Positions 1 through 13,843 of a DNA stretch of 64,000 nucleotides are shown in pieces. This DNA is from Pectinophora gossypiella (lineage: Eukaryota > Arthropoda > Insecta > Lepidoptera > Gelechiidae), in assembly GCF_024362695.1 (NCBI RefSeq), contig NC_065407.1, forward strand, positions 10,664,001 to 10,728,000. The letters are read 5' to 3'. Every line of letters starts with the position of its first letter. The stretch's first letter is position 1. The translations under genes and the position numbers were made by a program. The notes beneath the pieces were generated by a model. It saw only the letters and a list, made by a program, of their open reading frames with translations. It was not told the DNA's origin and made no database searches.

Positions 1-110
1 GGGCCTTACACCATCACGCGGGCCCAGTGCGGATTGATGGTTATTAACGACTGCTAATGCAGCCGGGACCAACGGCTTAACGTGCCTTCCGAAGCACGGA
101 GGAGCTCGAG
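1..110 (-). repeat. RTE-like LINE/SINE 3'-end fragment, family A (cut by window edge)
   Basis: The stretch around 60-100 (AGCCGGGACCAACGGCTTAA, then CCGAAGCACGGA) also occurs at 29461-29500 and, more diverged, at 42127-42160. In those copies it lies upstream (in element sense) of the CTGCTGGGCAYAGGCC core and the tail. The element therefore reads on the - strand and its tail lies outside the window. The inner part (1-55) is diverged from the other copies. Assignment to an RTE-type LINE or a SINE that borrows its tail is family knowledge, not proven here. Confidence 0.7.
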
Positions 111-3100
111 ATGAAAACTTTTACTGCATACTTACTATTGTTATTTTCGTAAAAAGTAATAATAAATATTATCAAAAAGTAACTTAGATGAGTGGGTGAA
201 TAATTCCTTTTTTGTTCGTATCTTTTTGTAACGTCGCGTCACTAATTATCCAGAAAACGTATACTTATTATTTTTTCTGTATGTGTGTGCTTGGTGTAAT
301 TTATCGTCTGTTTTCTAAGCATTATCGATCATGTGCATTTACATGCACAGTATATTTAAACAAGGCGTCCGCCTGTTCATTTCATTAGCACTTCTATAAA
401 TGTCGTAATGCTTACGTACCTCATGAAGTAAAGTTTATTTCCTCATAAACGTCCAATTAGATATCCTTTGGAATCCAAATATCGCAATAAACTCATCCAA
501 TAAGGAAATGTATGTTCATGAGTCGACCCCGGCCCACGCATGTCTTGCCTCCTTCTCTTGGGAAGAAATACTTACTATTGCGCTGGCGCAAACATTTACT
601 GCATTAAACCTTCTGAAAATAGTACCAACTACGTGCCGAGTTTATCTCGCCACATTGCTTTCTCGTTCCCTCGCTCATTTTGCGAATTTCTGCGTCTTTA
701 CAAGACGCTGACGCTTCTTTAAATACTAGACATGTCTCGGCAGACGCTCTTATGAACAGTGCGGGGTTTGAAACAAATTACATGATAGATATCTCGTCGC
801 CAGACAGACCAATCCAGTTAGTTCTATGACAATGCGCTTCATGCATGACTCATGATTTGTTGCACATCTAAACAGTGTACGGCTCTATAACGCGTATAGC
901 CCTGACAAGCGTTCGCTCCGCCGCCATCCAGGCTTTAGTCCCCACCGGATAAACCTACACAGAACATTACAATGGCCATCAAACTTTGTCACCACATACC
1001 AAATGCAGAATAGAATGACGTTTGTCAGGCTTGCCAAATGACAATATTGAAACCGTAGCTAAGTATTAATAACAAAACGCAAAATTCACAATGATAATTT
1101 TAGCTGAAAAGAGCTTATTCAAACATTTTTACGAGTATATGACAATTGAAGAAAGAATGGGAAATGTAACAAAAGCCTAAAATAATCATTCTTTAAAAGA
1201 GCATTATACGAGAAGCTATTTGAATAAAGAGAGAATCCTAATCAACATTCCCGTAACTTTAAATGAAGGTGAACATTTTTGAAACCTTTATCTGTATGTT
1301 GAAAATTCGGCCTTTATTTGGGACCGGAGGGGACTTATCGGGGCGTTTTTCAAATAACGGCATCAATTCCGCGCCGGCATCCTCACCTGTTATCTCTTTC
1401 TCTTCCTGAACCGCACAAAGCGCACTCTCGTGGGCGGCATTTTAGCACCCCGCTCGCTCATTTTGCGACACTCCAAATGCCATTATCTTTTACATACGCC
1501 CGGGTCACGACGCATACCTACACGCCTCAAATTATGTTAATGATCGCCTAACAAAGTATAATCACCTACCTAGTATCCCTCATTAAATTTTAAATCTCAT
1601 ACTTGAACAACCTTTAAAATGTTTCATTTTTGTTACAGGTACGGTGACTCGTTACAAATTCAAAGTAAAGGAAAATAAATGAGATCATCGCTAAAGGTAA
1701 GACACTCGCCTGATGTAGAGGCTTTACCTAAATAACTTACGGAAAGCTCGCTATGAATCATCTCTTTGATCTGAGCTTTCAACGAATTTTTGGTTCGTAC
1801 ATGCTAAAAGATTTATTCTGTTTTAATGAATAGGTGGTCTGCAACTTCTTTAGTTGCATGAACTGTGATTTCGCAATGGAAGTTTAGCCCTCGGCGAAAG
1901 TTAATCTAGTGCGAAACAAAGCAGTGCCCGTCAAAATTACCATAGATTCGAGCGGTTAGGTGTTAGATTGTAATTAGAGAGCACCAGCGAACAAGTTGGG
2001 AACTTTGCCCGCCGCGGGTAGTTCCCGGCAGCTAGTTAGACCGGCTTTGTATGCGATTTATTTACCTTTTCGCCTCCGACTGCAGCTCACGGCTCACGCA
2101 CTCTGACGTTTATTTTATATTCTACCTACAGTTTATGAAATATCATTTTACGTTCTATTTTTAAACATACCCGCTCAAAATGCCTTGGTATTGGTTATAT
2201 GGACGAGTACGCCAGTCGAACTGTCTAGCGTTCGCAACTTTTTCGGACATTTAATATAATAACTAACAAGTTAAACATTTTAGTGTTTCATCTTCACTAA
2301 TTTAAGAGCCGGTGTAGTATAGCACTCCATGCTACTTTTTAGGGAAAAATAGGGCAATGATTTCCTTCTTACCTTCCGCACATAGCCTATATAGTATGTC
2401 TTATTCTTGTTGGACATAGGTGTCTCATCGAATGGATGGGGGCGCCAAGCTATTTTACTACACTGATCCACTGCAGTTTGTTGGGGAAACATTAAGAGAC
2501 GAGTCAATTTGAAAAGTTAGGCTACTTTGTCACGACGCCAACGGAGATCGCATTGCCGTACGATCTGATATCGCTGCGATATCGCACAGACATGCGACAA
2601 AAGAAAATATTTGTAAGATGTTCTTACGGCACAGTATTTAATTGAATTATTTGACGCATAGTTACTATATATATATATATATATCAGTTTTGTATATTTA
2701 TTATACGTCGGATACATTTTTTCTATTATTTTCATATACTTATACGTCGAATGATTACTAGACAGTAGGTCCCTTACCCGTTGCCATTTCTAGAAACCGA
2801 ATTGGAAAGTTAGCACACGCTGGAATTAATTCGTATTTAATGATTGTTTGGCTATTTGGGTTACATGTTTATTACCCTCCCACATATTAAGTTTCACGTT
2901 TCAAGAAATAAGGACTTAATTTTCTTTTGAGTTTTACTTTCAGGACATTGCCACTGGATGTTTTCGATTTATCGGTTATTTACCTCGTTACGCTATGTTC
3001 ACAAGGTTTCTCAATAAGATATAACGTTAAATGTATATTTGATGCTTTGAAAATATGATCACACCACAGATTTGACACACGAAAACTTTCCGTCATTATA

Positions 3101-5577
3101 AACCTGTGCAAAGAATAAGGTAAACTACATTTTACCAATCTCTATTGCCTCCTTCCACTGTCATGGGAAGACTGCGCTGTGTGGAGATGATAATCTATTT
3201 ATTTAAGAATTTCAAATGATAAAACTAGAAGGCAAAGACTAATTAAAGAGAGAGTTTTTGTAAAAATTCTTAGACAAAACGACATCAAAGCAAATGAAAT
3301 TAGCATTCTCATTGAAATAAACCAACACCTCGAACTATGCAGAAATTTAGAGAGGATTAACTCCACCCTTTGCCTCAGAGAGACGACTTTCATTATGAAC
3401 TTTTTTAATCGTCCTTTGTCCCAGTGAAAAAAACAAATCCGTTGTGATGCCGGTCGAGACGGTGTGTCCCGAGTCCCGCCCGTCGTAATTAAACTGACAC
3501 CCTCCGGGACCAGTTTTGAATGTTATTAGAATCTCTTTCGCGCCACCGCCTCTGATTGGAAGTATCACACAAACATTCCCAATCGACGGCCGCGAGCCAT
3601 CGCGTCGTGTCACAATATTTTTTCGCTATTAACCGACGAGCGCCTGTATCTGCTTCCACATTACAAATATTGTAGTAACTTAGTCATAAATCACACACAC
3701 ACTTTGGCGCTAAATTTGTCATAAAATTTACGATTCCACGAATACAGTTTTTTATTTCTAAGCCAGCGTCTCGAGAGTAGCACAAACAAATAACAATCAG
3801 GTTACACTTCAACACTTGGCTGGGAATTAACTTATAATTATCCTCAAATTAATAGCCATAATCGTTTCACAGCCAGCGGATGCCATCAAACTGTGAATGA
3901 CGTGAAGTGCTCTTTCATAAGCACGTCGAGGGTGCAACAACTGGTTGACACTTTGCTTTGACGCGCGATTCGAAAACTCTCAGTTTAGATGGACTTCAAT
4001 GTCCACATTTGACAGCCGCCGCGCGTAGGGAATTTTTCGTTGTTTAGATTTTTTTACTTATCTACTTGGTATACAAAGTCAGATATATCAGACATAAGAG
4101 ATACTTAAATGTAGAGCACACGCGGTGCGCATGGGCGGCATATTGACACACCCTACTCGGCCTCGACAAACAAACAGAATCTATTTAAACAGCGACACAT
4201 CGACGTATATGCTTTGAATTTAAATTAAAGCACCAATGGAAATCGGAACGTGTCTGCCAATTTTTAGGCACAATTAATTCGGAAATGAAAATTTTCGCTG
4301 ACGACTATCCATTAAGCATTCCGCAGTGTTTATTCCGACGTCATTTCTCACGCGAGAGCACAGATTATTATTTTCAACGCACATTAATGGACAACAAATA
4401 TTTCAATCATATTTTTATTGGCGATTATTTTTATTGTCTGTACCATAATATCGTTGACGACGAAAAAAGTTAATTATCGAGTCTAAATTTCTTTCACAAA
4501 TTAGGTGGGATTCATAAATTTGTGTGCGTTGTGACGGGCTCCGGAGCGGTGCTGGCACACGGCCAAATACGTAGGCACTTTCCCCCGCGGACGAGGAACG
4601 CTGCGACCAGAACGGACGGACAGAGCACATTGCCTCGCTTTCCGAGAAATTGTCGATTTCCACTAGTAACGTGTTCAAATAGACATCGGAAATATTTTAT
4701 GAGTGATAAATTGCTACCAAATTGATGATTCAAAGATGAATTTGGTAAAATATTTCGTGGTTTGTTGAATCAGCAATAGAAATAGCATCAAAAATATTTA
4801 GACATCGGAAATATGGTTGGATAGTACTTTTTCATCAACACCGTCGTGTGAGGACCAATTTACATTTCAGAGATTGATAAACGAGTTATTAGCAGTAGGC
4901 AGTAGTCCATAATTATAGTGTATTAATCCAGGGTATTGACAAACATCCACAGTCGGCCGGTATGAAATGCGGCCCTGAAATCACAGAGCTCATAATTAAA
5001 TGTGTGTTGAATGATGTATGATCTCAATTTGCGAAATGGCGTGCATTACGCGATCGTTCAGTCCGACCAGCTGCCAATACATTTCAAACAATGCTGCTCG
5101 TGTATTTATTTCGAATGACAAATTAAAATTTAAATTAATCAATATTTTCAATGCGGGTCGGGTATTTTATTGTCCGACGGAAAACGGAAACGAAATCGCC
5201 GCTTCCTATTTTAGACTTGCATCAGAATTGAATGGGTTTTATTTATTTTTAATGGGTTATTTCGGATTCAGCGCCTGTGTGTGACGGTACTACTCACAAA
5301 TCAGTGCTCCAATAAAACGGCGCGTCGCGTCGTCGACGTCGCTCGAATCGCCTCTAATGAGGTGACGTCTCCTCGTCTCCTTTCTTGGCCATTGGTCCTT
5401 AGAGCAAAATTAAAGAATTATTTATAGCTTCACGTTTGCTAACTTGAGTCAGCCGTTTTTGGAACAGATGGTTTATTCAATAGCGGCCTAACGAGTGATC
5501 ATTTCCTGTTAAATAATTTAAACTGAATTCGACTATCCAAATAAGGAAGACACACAGCCTTAGCATTTTTCAAAACT
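111..5577. other. Non-coding stretch, no gene seen
   Basis: AT-rich DNA with short GC-richer islands near 3460-3600, 4120-4160, 4530-4640 and 5315-5390. All open frames are short (under 90 codons), many start at non-ATG codons, and none resembles a known protein. A (TA)n run lies at 2666-2684. The sequence CGCTCATTTTGCGA occurs near both 670 and 1453 in otherwise different contexts, which may be chance. It is probably intergenic or intronic. Confidence 0.6.
2666..2684. repeat. (TA)n microsatellite
   Basis: Nineteen uninterrupted bases of alternating T and A. It is a simple repeat and likely length-polymorphic. Confidence 0.95.
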
Positions 5578-5587
5578 TTATTTGCTT

Positions 5588-5654
5588 CATCATCATCAGC
5601 CGTATGACGCCCACTGCTGGGCATAGGCCTCCCCCAAGGATCTCCACGATCTCC
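5588..5654 (-). mobile_element. 67-base LINE/SINE 3' end, family B, with 10-base target duplication
   Basis: The fragment is flanked by a perfect direct repeat TTATTTGCTT (5578-5587 and 5655-5664), the footprint of target-primed insertion. Read on the - strand it ends in a (TGA)n-like tail after the core CCCAGCAGTGGG. The + strand shows CATCATCATCAGCC and then the CTGCTGGGCATAGGCCTCC core. This core and tail are very common in lepidopteran RTE-type LINE 3' ends. The copy is severely 5'-truncated and carries no coding sequence. Confidence 0.85.
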
Positions 5655-5664
5655 TTATTTGCTT

Positions 5665-8600
5665 ATTATTAGAATATTTTTTTCAACACCAATTTCTACC
5701 TATTTGAGAATGTTTCAAATAACTATTAAAGTGAACTTTGCCATAGGCTTCTAAAGTCCTGAATAGAATGTGTTCTCAATAACAGTCGGAGCGACCGGGG
5801 TGCAAACGCAGGAGAGCCGGGCGTCCGGCCGGATGCTGCGTAGCTCCAGATTCAATTTCCGCTGCCGGCCGCCTAATAAGTCCACTATTCACCGAGTTTA
5901 TTCACATTGAAGCAATCCTAACCTGTAAACAGGTAAAGGAAGTCGAGATCCACTTCAAAAATATCCGCTCCGAAAAGGAAACTACCGGCAAAAATCCAAG
6001 CAAATTGAATATTTTATTAATATTATGTAATGTAAAATACTTTTTCTTTGAGTACCAAATTTAACTCTTCGATGATACAATTTAAACGAAAAAGAATTTA
6101 CTTCAAGCAAACAACTTAATTTAAAGGCAGTAATCACCTGGTGTTCTGTTCAAAGCAGCTCCTATTCCCAAAAGGACTGGCAAGGTAATAAGAACCCTAA
6201 AGACGAAGGTAAAGACGAAGTTGTTTATCTGCGTCCATCGAGACTGAAAACAAACTTGGAGCACTGTTTGGAAGTGCGAAAAAACAGGAAAATCATCGAC
6301 GGCTTGCGTTTCAAGTACACTAAGTATCTGAGAAGTTGATGGCAAGTTCATAACTCGCTCGAGAGTGCCGGCAGACTCACAGCCTCCGCATACAAAAAGA
6401 ATATCACGTGCAAGTACCCAACAAAGAGCCCAGTGCGCTGCGTAATTCGATATTCTCGGGTTGAATGATCCCATATCAACGGCGAGAACCTTAATTCAGC
6501 TCTTCGTAGAGGCAGAGTGCACTTGGGCGTAAATAAAAAGTTGAACGTCGGTGTAACGAGAGCTCAGACAATGACTAGACAATGTGTTAGCGAAATGACA
6601 CTCCAGCCACGAGGCGCGCCCTCGCTGCCTTACGGAGGCATGGTCTCACTACGCTCCTTTGAAGGCCCACAATATGCCCACAATACTTTCTCTTCCTGAC
6701 TTAATATAGAAACAAAAGAATGCCAAATTATGAATTGGTCCCACACGTTTATGAGACGTATTATTATGTGACGCTGTCTGGGAACACAAAACACAAATGA
6801 TGTCCTGGTGTTGCCGTAGCCTATTGTGATTCGGAGGAACCTTTTAGTAAAGAAATTACTAGGTAAAAGTAATCCTCGATTTATCTGCGAATCTTATAAA
6901 TTTCTGTTAAAAGAACCCATCATCATTAGGTTGAAAGGTGGGGTCGTGCAAAAGTGCAAGTAAATAAATGCTTGGTCAATTATTCTGCGCAATTAGTTCT
7001 GAATGTGATTGCTTTAGTTTGGGTGAATCCCACCCTTGTGGCATAAAGCATAAAGGATTTTATGCACTGAAAGATAGAAAATAAAGATATTTGACAAACA
7101 TTCCAATATACCAATTGTAGACGATATTCAACAGAACATAATTTTCAGTATACAGTGTCTATAGCATTGATATACAACTCTATAATGATAAACAAAACAA
7201 ATGTAAACTCTTATTTTCGAAGTTAAAAAGAATATCGTGTCATTTGCGTATGCTCTGTAAAAACCTTCGACTTTCCGTTAAACGGTCCGAACTCTCAAGC
7301 AGAGAGCCCCAGAGAGCGCGTTCATTACTAGAGCCACACACAGCCGCAAGTGCTATTGTATCTTTTTGTCTAATACACGACTCTGTCACACGGGCATAAG
7401 GCATAAAGGCATTAGAGAAGAGCTCTATTCTCGTCAATGGCTGGAGGGTGCCCGACACCGCACCGCGTCGCAATGACAGTCATCCAACTTCTGCCTCGAC
7501 CTACCTCGTTTTCTAAGTGACATGAAAAGGTTTTAAAAAGCATCTTTCGCGTCTCACTTTGTTTTCCTACCACACTGGCTACCTACACCTCCTTGTGACT
7601 TTGTAGTTTTCAGTCTTTACAAAGTTTTCAAAGCAGCGTAATTTTGAAGAGTCACTGTAATAAAATTCAACAAAAACATGCACGGGACGTAGTGAAAATT
7701 TGTTTCATACTTACTTACTTCTTTTTAATGTAATATGCAGTTTGCAAATTAAAGCTCGCCCATCTCCAGTTTCCATAGTATTAAAATTTAATGAAAGCCA
7801 TCGAGTGCGGGCATTGTTACAAACACCGGCCGCCGTTGTAATTTACATTGCCGGCTATCGCATTAACGATGACTGAGCGGTTTCTCTTAATTATCATTTT
7901 GCACGGTTCGTCAGGCACACGCTGGCCCTATTTGAAATACGCCACCTATATTATACGTTACCCTTTTCGGGTATAATCCACATGCATAAAAGATATGAAA
8001 GACATCTCTTATAAATTGAATGCGTAACCCAAAAAATCGGAATAAGATTCCTTATAATGTTACGCAAGGGTTTTATGGAAACGAGACCTCATTAATATGT
8101 TGTCTAGATGACCTGCTTTTCAGAGAATGACCTCACTTCCTACGCCTGTCTAGAGTAGTGAGAAATGGCTAAGATGGCGTGAATTATTTCATCTGGGAAG
8201 GTCGGGGCTGCCCCCGAGCACCCTACCGCGCTTTGCGCCCCGCTCGCGGACTTGGGTCCTTCAGTTTAATTGTTTATTCAGATACGGGGAACTTCCCGAA
8301 TTAGGTAAGCCGGAATCGCCGCATTAATTAATATTTGTGTTTGAACTGTCTCCGTGCCCTTGAGTGATTAAGCGACCTTTCAAATAACAGTTAGTTGTAG
8401 ACAATTTCGTCTGTTTGCATTCTAATTTATAGTTATAAGACAATTGTGCCCTGGTTATTTGATTTGATTGAACGATAAATATTCATGGATCGAGAAATAC
8501 ATTTCGAGATTTGTTCCAAAGGAATTCGCGTGTAATAACGGCGCTCTCACACGCCGCCCACCCTCGCAGCAATTTTTCGATTATCCTCTCAACAATAGTA

Positions 8601-10346
8601 ATACGAGACAATATTGGGTATATCGTAATTCGATATTATCAACCCGCTAAAGAGGCCAAACGAATCGTAAATAATAGGTACACGTGGAGTAATGTGATGA
8701 GTCCTATGTACGAATAAAATACTACTGAATGGCGCAGCTGGTATATTATAGTTTCGGTATTCGTATGTTTCGAAGTAGCCTTCGGGCACGCACCGTAGCC
8801 GGTGTAATAGTTACTGGTTGCAAGCATGGCGACATCTGTGAGCATACCAGAGTTGAACTAATAACACGGCCGTAACTTGGAGCAACCTGTAATGAAAATG
8901 GGTGGATCCGGAACCAGGACGCGGAGTAAACATCTCCGTTCAGCACAAACAACTTGCACCCTCAGCGATGTAAACTTCCATCTCCTTCATAATAAGCGAT
9001 ATGGATGACTACGCCATATACGCTCAGTTCAAATAATAGCAAATATTATTTCCTTATGAACGTCGTCAACATAATGAGACCTTCGTATGTATTCGATACA
9101 AGGAATATCCGGCTGAATAAAGTTAACAAAAAGGATAAGCAAATAGGGTCGCATCGCAACTTCATTATACCGATGCAGACCCATCTGTACGACAGAATAG
9201 ACATTTTATTGGTCAAAGTAAAATATTGTATAACAGAATATCCCATTGAACTGCAATCTACAAACAGCATTGGTCACACACAATATAATTTCTAAGGAGT
9301 TCTTCCGTCCAAGCGGAGAGAATGTTAATAGCTCGTGAAAGCCAGATAAGGAGGTCCCCTAATCAAATATTCTGGAATCCTTCTTAAGAAAGCGCTGGGC
9401 TGGCGAGCCGGCAGTGCATAAGCAACAGTATCGGCTCCTTTAAAGGATAAAGGCGACTGGAGGACGATTCGTAATCCGGTCCGGGCCATCTCGACCTTCC
9501 CAGGTAGTCGCCTAAGAAACTTTCTGAGGGTCGTCTATTTGTGCATGCGCAAAATTCTTTTCATAATTGAACTGAAATTATTTATAAGGTCGCTTTGAAT
9601 TTCAAATAGGTACTCGTATATTTTGAATGTCAGTTCAGCTATCAGCACAATAGGTACACATTCTTCCAAAAATGGTTGTAGACATAGAAAACAAACAAAT
9701 TCAACTTTTTATAATATAATAAATTATTTTATCCAAACGTGGATATATGTTTAAATTATTTAACCCTTTTGGGGTGCATAGCAAAAATATTGTAATGCAT
9801 ACGATATTTACATTCATCTCTCTTAATGAATATTGCCGTGCATGTACGTATATTCTTATATGCATAGTAATTTAATATCTATAGAGCTCTTTCTATAACT
9901 TTATAAAAAAGGGGCAATAGGATGGGAATAAAACACACGAACTTATGTGTAAATTCATTTCAACTGACATGTACTCGTAGTTTGTAATTCTCAGAGAAAG
10001 TAGGCGTCTGCTGTGCAGAATTCTATACACTAGCTGTCCGAATAATGAATAAACTTCGTGCAGATTGATGGAATATAGCAGATAAAAACCCTGTTTCAGG
10101 CACTTTATAATAAATATAGGCAGGTGGTTCATTTTCGTATAAATTTGTTCAAGTGACCAACAAACAGGCCTTCTAGAAGTTTCTGTTAGAAATAGTTGTA
10201 CGGTTTGTTTCTTTTCTTGTTGTCATGTTGCATTTCTGTATTGAGTACAAAAATAATACAAAAAAAAACATTCTTTCATTGGCGTTGCGATAGTCATTAA
10301 GTCAAGTTAGTACTTTGCGTGCTGTGGACATTTTAAAATCGCTTAC
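5665..10346. other. Non-coding stretch, no gene seen
   Basis: Mixed AT-rich DNA with a GC-rich island at about 5790-5880 and a second at about 7800-7930 containing GCCGCCGTTGTAATTTACA. Such islands in AT-rich insect DNA are often conserved regulatory DNA, but that is inference. The longest frame (6121-6474, - strand, 117 codons, ATG start) has no motif or splice context and is rejected. No RNA gene is recognised. Confidence 0.55.
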
Positions 10347-10355
10347 TAGGATATC

Positions 10356-10520
10356 AAATCAAATCAAATATACTTTATTGCACAGAACTAAATTACAACA
10401 ATCAGACATAACACATGAATACAGTACAATTACTGAATTACAGTGCATTTATTGTTTGGCGGCCTTATTGCTCTAGAGCAATTTCTTTTAGGCAACCACC
10501 AAAAGGAAACAAACTTAACG
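10356..10520 (-). mobile_element. 165-base LINE 3' end, family C, with 9-base target duplication
   Basis: Direct repeats TAGGATATC at 10347-10355 and 10521-10529 delimit the insertion. On the - strand the fragment ends GCAATAAAGTATATTTGATT followed by a short GATTT-repeat tail, a common lepidopteran LINE 3' terminus that includes an AATAAA-like signal. Inside it ATTGCTCTAGAGCAAT (10467-10482) is a perfect 16-base palindrome next to a GGCCGCC motif. The same hairpin position is found in the copy at 14723-14866. There is no coding sequence; it is a 5'-truncated 3' UTR. Confidence 0.85.
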
Positions 10521-10875
10521 TAGGATATCCAGCGGCAAAGCTTTAAAAATATTCATACACCTCATTATCCTCGACCCCTTTACAACCTTCCAATCAGTGC
10601 AACAATACCTAATGTTCTATAAACCTATTGATGTGACAACACGGCATTGCCTACGGTACAAAATTGCACAAAAAAGGGTCTTTGCTTTGTGCAATTTACA
10701 AATGTCAGTGTATGTTCAAGATAAAAAAAATCTGCCAAGTACGAATTCGCCACGCGCAATTAAGGTTCCGTAGCTAAATCTTTTAAAACTGTGACGATAC
10801 CATAGCAACCGTTTTTAATGTTTAGTCAATTTCACTTAGTATGTATTTATGAAAAGCTTTCTTGAGAGCTTTTAT

Positions 10876-10925
10876 ATAAAATTCAATTCAATTCATTTAT
10901 TTGCTAATAACCAATATATACTTCA
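10876..10925 (-). repeat. Possible LINE 3' tail with (GAATT)n repeat
   Basis: The + strand reads AATTCAATTCAATTCATTTA followed by TTTGCTAATAACCAATAT. On the - strand this is a sequence ending AAATAAATGAATTGAATTGAATT, which resembles the microsatellite-tailed 3' ends of CR1/Jockey-group LINEs. I could not find a target duplication and the 5' limit is unclear. Confidence 0.4.
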
Positions 10926-12599
10926 GATGAAAACCAATTTATAAGAGAATTAATATAAAGGTAGAACATTAGATTACGTTGATATCACAAACACTATATA
11001 TTAAAACATAAATCACACAATTTTATAATAAAACATAATACACACTACTATTACTATTTAAAAAAAAAACAGTCGTTGCTAATTCTATTTGATTAGTAAA
11101 TAGCACAGTGTCGTATTGTTGTGCAAATTATTTTTGATTTAATAAAGATTTCAATGACTAAAGATAAAAAATAAACATTTATTTAATTAGTAGGTCTTAT
11201 AAACATACTTTTAGTAGGTAGTATCGATCATATGAATATTTAGATAAAGGAGTTGTCGGTTTACCAACGTTAACAAAAAACTCGTTAAATTTGTTACTTA
11301 TAGCTTTTTGTCCAACAATCTTTTTTCCTCATTAGATAATTCAATATGTTTGTTACGATGTTATTTTGCGTTCTTTCTTGTGTATTCGTACCCACACTGT
11401 TTTCATCTTATTTTTTTACTTAATAACCCAAATCCAAACAACATGTTTTCAAAAGTAGTACGTTCCTTTTTTCCTTTACATATTTTTACTGATAAATAGA
11501 GATTACAATACGTAGAAATATAGTATAGTTATATAATATAATATATAGTTATACTGTATAACGAAAAACAAACAAGATCGTTAACATTTATTCAAAATAA
11601 ATTCAAAAGCAAAGCAAAAGACTGGTACAAATAGACGAATTAAGACGCCAGGTTAAGGTTACGTTTCTCTATTTAAGGTACGGAACCCCATAAAATTTGA
11701 ATGAAAAAATAAATAAATACGGTTTTAAAATTTCTTCTCTACCATGCGGTCGGTTTGGTATCCGCACAATACGTCATATTGTCATTGTTGGACGACATAA
11801 TACGGCATTAACATTTTTGTACCTCCAGTCATTGATGACGATTTATTGCCTGAAGAGCTGTGAGATGGGGCAAGGAAATTGATTTGGAGTTAGTGTGATC
11901 GAGGAATATTTTTACACGTCGTTTCATTTTAAATTTAACAGTCATTTTGATATAACATACAAAAAATCTCACTTAACAATAAAGTCGATTAAGCGTGAGT
12001 AACTAAGTTCATCATTTAATTTTATTTATTTTGAATCTCAGGAGACTACCCCTTTTGGGAATATAATCGTGACCTTGTTATGTTTTATAATCACTTAGTT
12101 TCAATCACATCACATTTTGATCCTAAAATTGACCTCTCCACTCCATTATAAATCCAATACCAACGCAGGTTCGATACTAAATCAATTTGTTCACATGGAG
12201 ACAAAACTGTCCCCTCTAAAAACTCGTGTTGTCGTCTCCAGTTCCATACCGTCTCTGTACGGTATAATTAATCCGGATTTTTTTTATCTCCGCGATGATT
12301 TGTTGTTAAGTTTGTTTTGCGGAGACATCTGCCGACTCCATTGTTACCCAAAACTGTCCTCAGGTAGACCAGATAATAAGAATTATCTCAAAAAGAGTTG
12401 ACATTTCTCTTACTTTTGTGCTCTCGAGTGTTTTGACAATGCTTGTTTATTTTACAGATTTATTTACAAAGGCTCATCAGGATTTTTATCTCGCGACGAA
12501 TTCTTTTGGAATAACGTGTCTTGTTTTTCTAAATGGAACAGGGAGATGTAAACATGCTCGAAGACATAAACGACAGAGGTAATTACGTAGATACGTGCA
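10926..12599. other. AT-rich non-coding stretch
   Basis: Very AT-rich DNA with TATA-rich runs near 11515-11565 and poly-A near 11059-11069. The open frames at 11308-11499 and 12117-12401 are low-complexity or have non-ATG starts and show no protein signature. Nothing else is supported. Confidence 0.6.
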
Positions 12600-12639
12600 C
12601 CCTTTAAGTAGGACGAGATAGTATAGTACATGTGGAAGA

Positions 12640-12800
12640 AAGTGGAGCTAATAACCGGGCTCAGTCACGCAGTGCATCGCTCGTGTATAGACGCGTTCAT
12701 TTATGGGGTAAACAAAGAATTTATTGATGTCGTATAATTTTATGTTCTAAACAAAGACGCGCCCCTCGCCTCCCGCGCCGCCCCGCCCACGCTTGCTACG
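12640..12800. promoter_or_regulatory. Candidate enhancer block with forkhead and homeodomain-type sites
   Basis: Within AT-rich surroundings this block contains TTTATGG (12700-12706, a Hox/Caudal-type core) directly beside GTAAACAAAG (12708-12717, a forkhead core overlapping a TCF-like ACAAAG). It is followed by a sharply GC-rich stretch at 12755-12795. Clustering of such sites is typical of developmental enhancers. Single motifs are common by chance, so this is only a candidate. Confidence 0.3.
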
Positions 12801-13244
12801 CTGCACTTGTTCACCAACATGTGTCTACAAGTGCGTTTGTTTGTTTATGCTTCCACTGTTTTAAATGAGCCTTTTCTTGTCCAAATAAATCCTCGGTAAA
12901 GGTTAAACAGCGGGGAATATTTTTCAAGTTTAACTTAAACTTACCAAGCTGTTTATGTTACTAATTCATGGTGGCAAACAATAAGCTGTGAGGAAAATAT
13001 TTTATAACATTCTTAAACGTTTTCTAAAGTAAGTGTATCGATAAATACAAAGAGTGAACCGAAGCTGACTCGTGCTAAATTGAATATAGGTAAACACGAC
13101 AAAGCTACGAGACCACATCTTTCACTGTTGGCACACAAAGCGGTGTTAAAATCAATTGGTCAAAGTCATTTTGTGCATTCATCGTTCGGCCTGCGCGAGA
13201 TGTCTCGTGAGCCCCATTGTCGTGTCGGACTCCCACTGTGATGT

Positions 13245-13262
13245 CGCCGCCGCCGCCGCCGC
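13245..13262. repeat. (CCG)n trinucleotide run
   Basis: About six CCG/GCC units in a GC-rich block (13180-13300). The frame through it on the + strand (13217-13432) has a proline run only because of the repeat and shows no other protein feature. Confidence 0.9.
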
Positions 13263-13533
13263 TCGCCGTCCTCGACAATCCCGCCGATCGGTTACTTCCC
13301 AGAACTGAATTATCCATCTCCTGTTCAATAAACGCAATGACAAGTATCATCGGCAGAAATCAAAACGCCAAAGCAACTTATCAGCAGAATAACGTGCTTG
13401 TAAATCGACAACGAGGTGCGAGTAATGTTTAGGTCAGCGTCTCGAACTTTTTGTAAAGTCATAAAACTAGATTGCGGATGTCCTAAGGAAAGTAGAACGC
13501 GAATCCAATCCGAGTTTGCAAACAAGGGAAGTT

Positions 13534-13576
13534 ACGGCGGCGCTGCGGCGGCGGTGCGGCGCGGCACGGCGCGGCG
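13534..13576. repeat. GCGGC-rich low-complexity block
   Basis: A stretch of imperfect GCGGC/GCGCGGC units, about 270 bases upstream of the predicted transcription start at 13844. It may mark the GC-rich flank of that promoter. Confidence 0.75.
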
Positions 13577-13843
13577 CTCGGCAAATAGGTAGGTACGGCC
13601 TGCACCGATAAGACGGCGTCTCCTGTGACTTCTATTTAAACAGACAGGGAAACGCTAGCAGATTAAATCTTTTGCCTGTTTATTTTTCTTTCCGACTTCG
13701 AGAGACTAAAAGTATATCTGGGACCACGATGACAAGTTGACTTATCTCTATCGCCGCTAATCTAAACGCAGAATGAGTTTTTAAAAAGGTTCAGTCCGCT
13801 TCCTCTTTCGCCGGCGGAGTGAGGTCGGATTATGAGAGCTTTC

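Noticed and set aside
6121..6474. 117-codon open frame on the - strand with ATG start
   Set aside because: Several frames of this length are expected by chance in six frames of 64 kb. No domain, splice signal or homologous family is visible.
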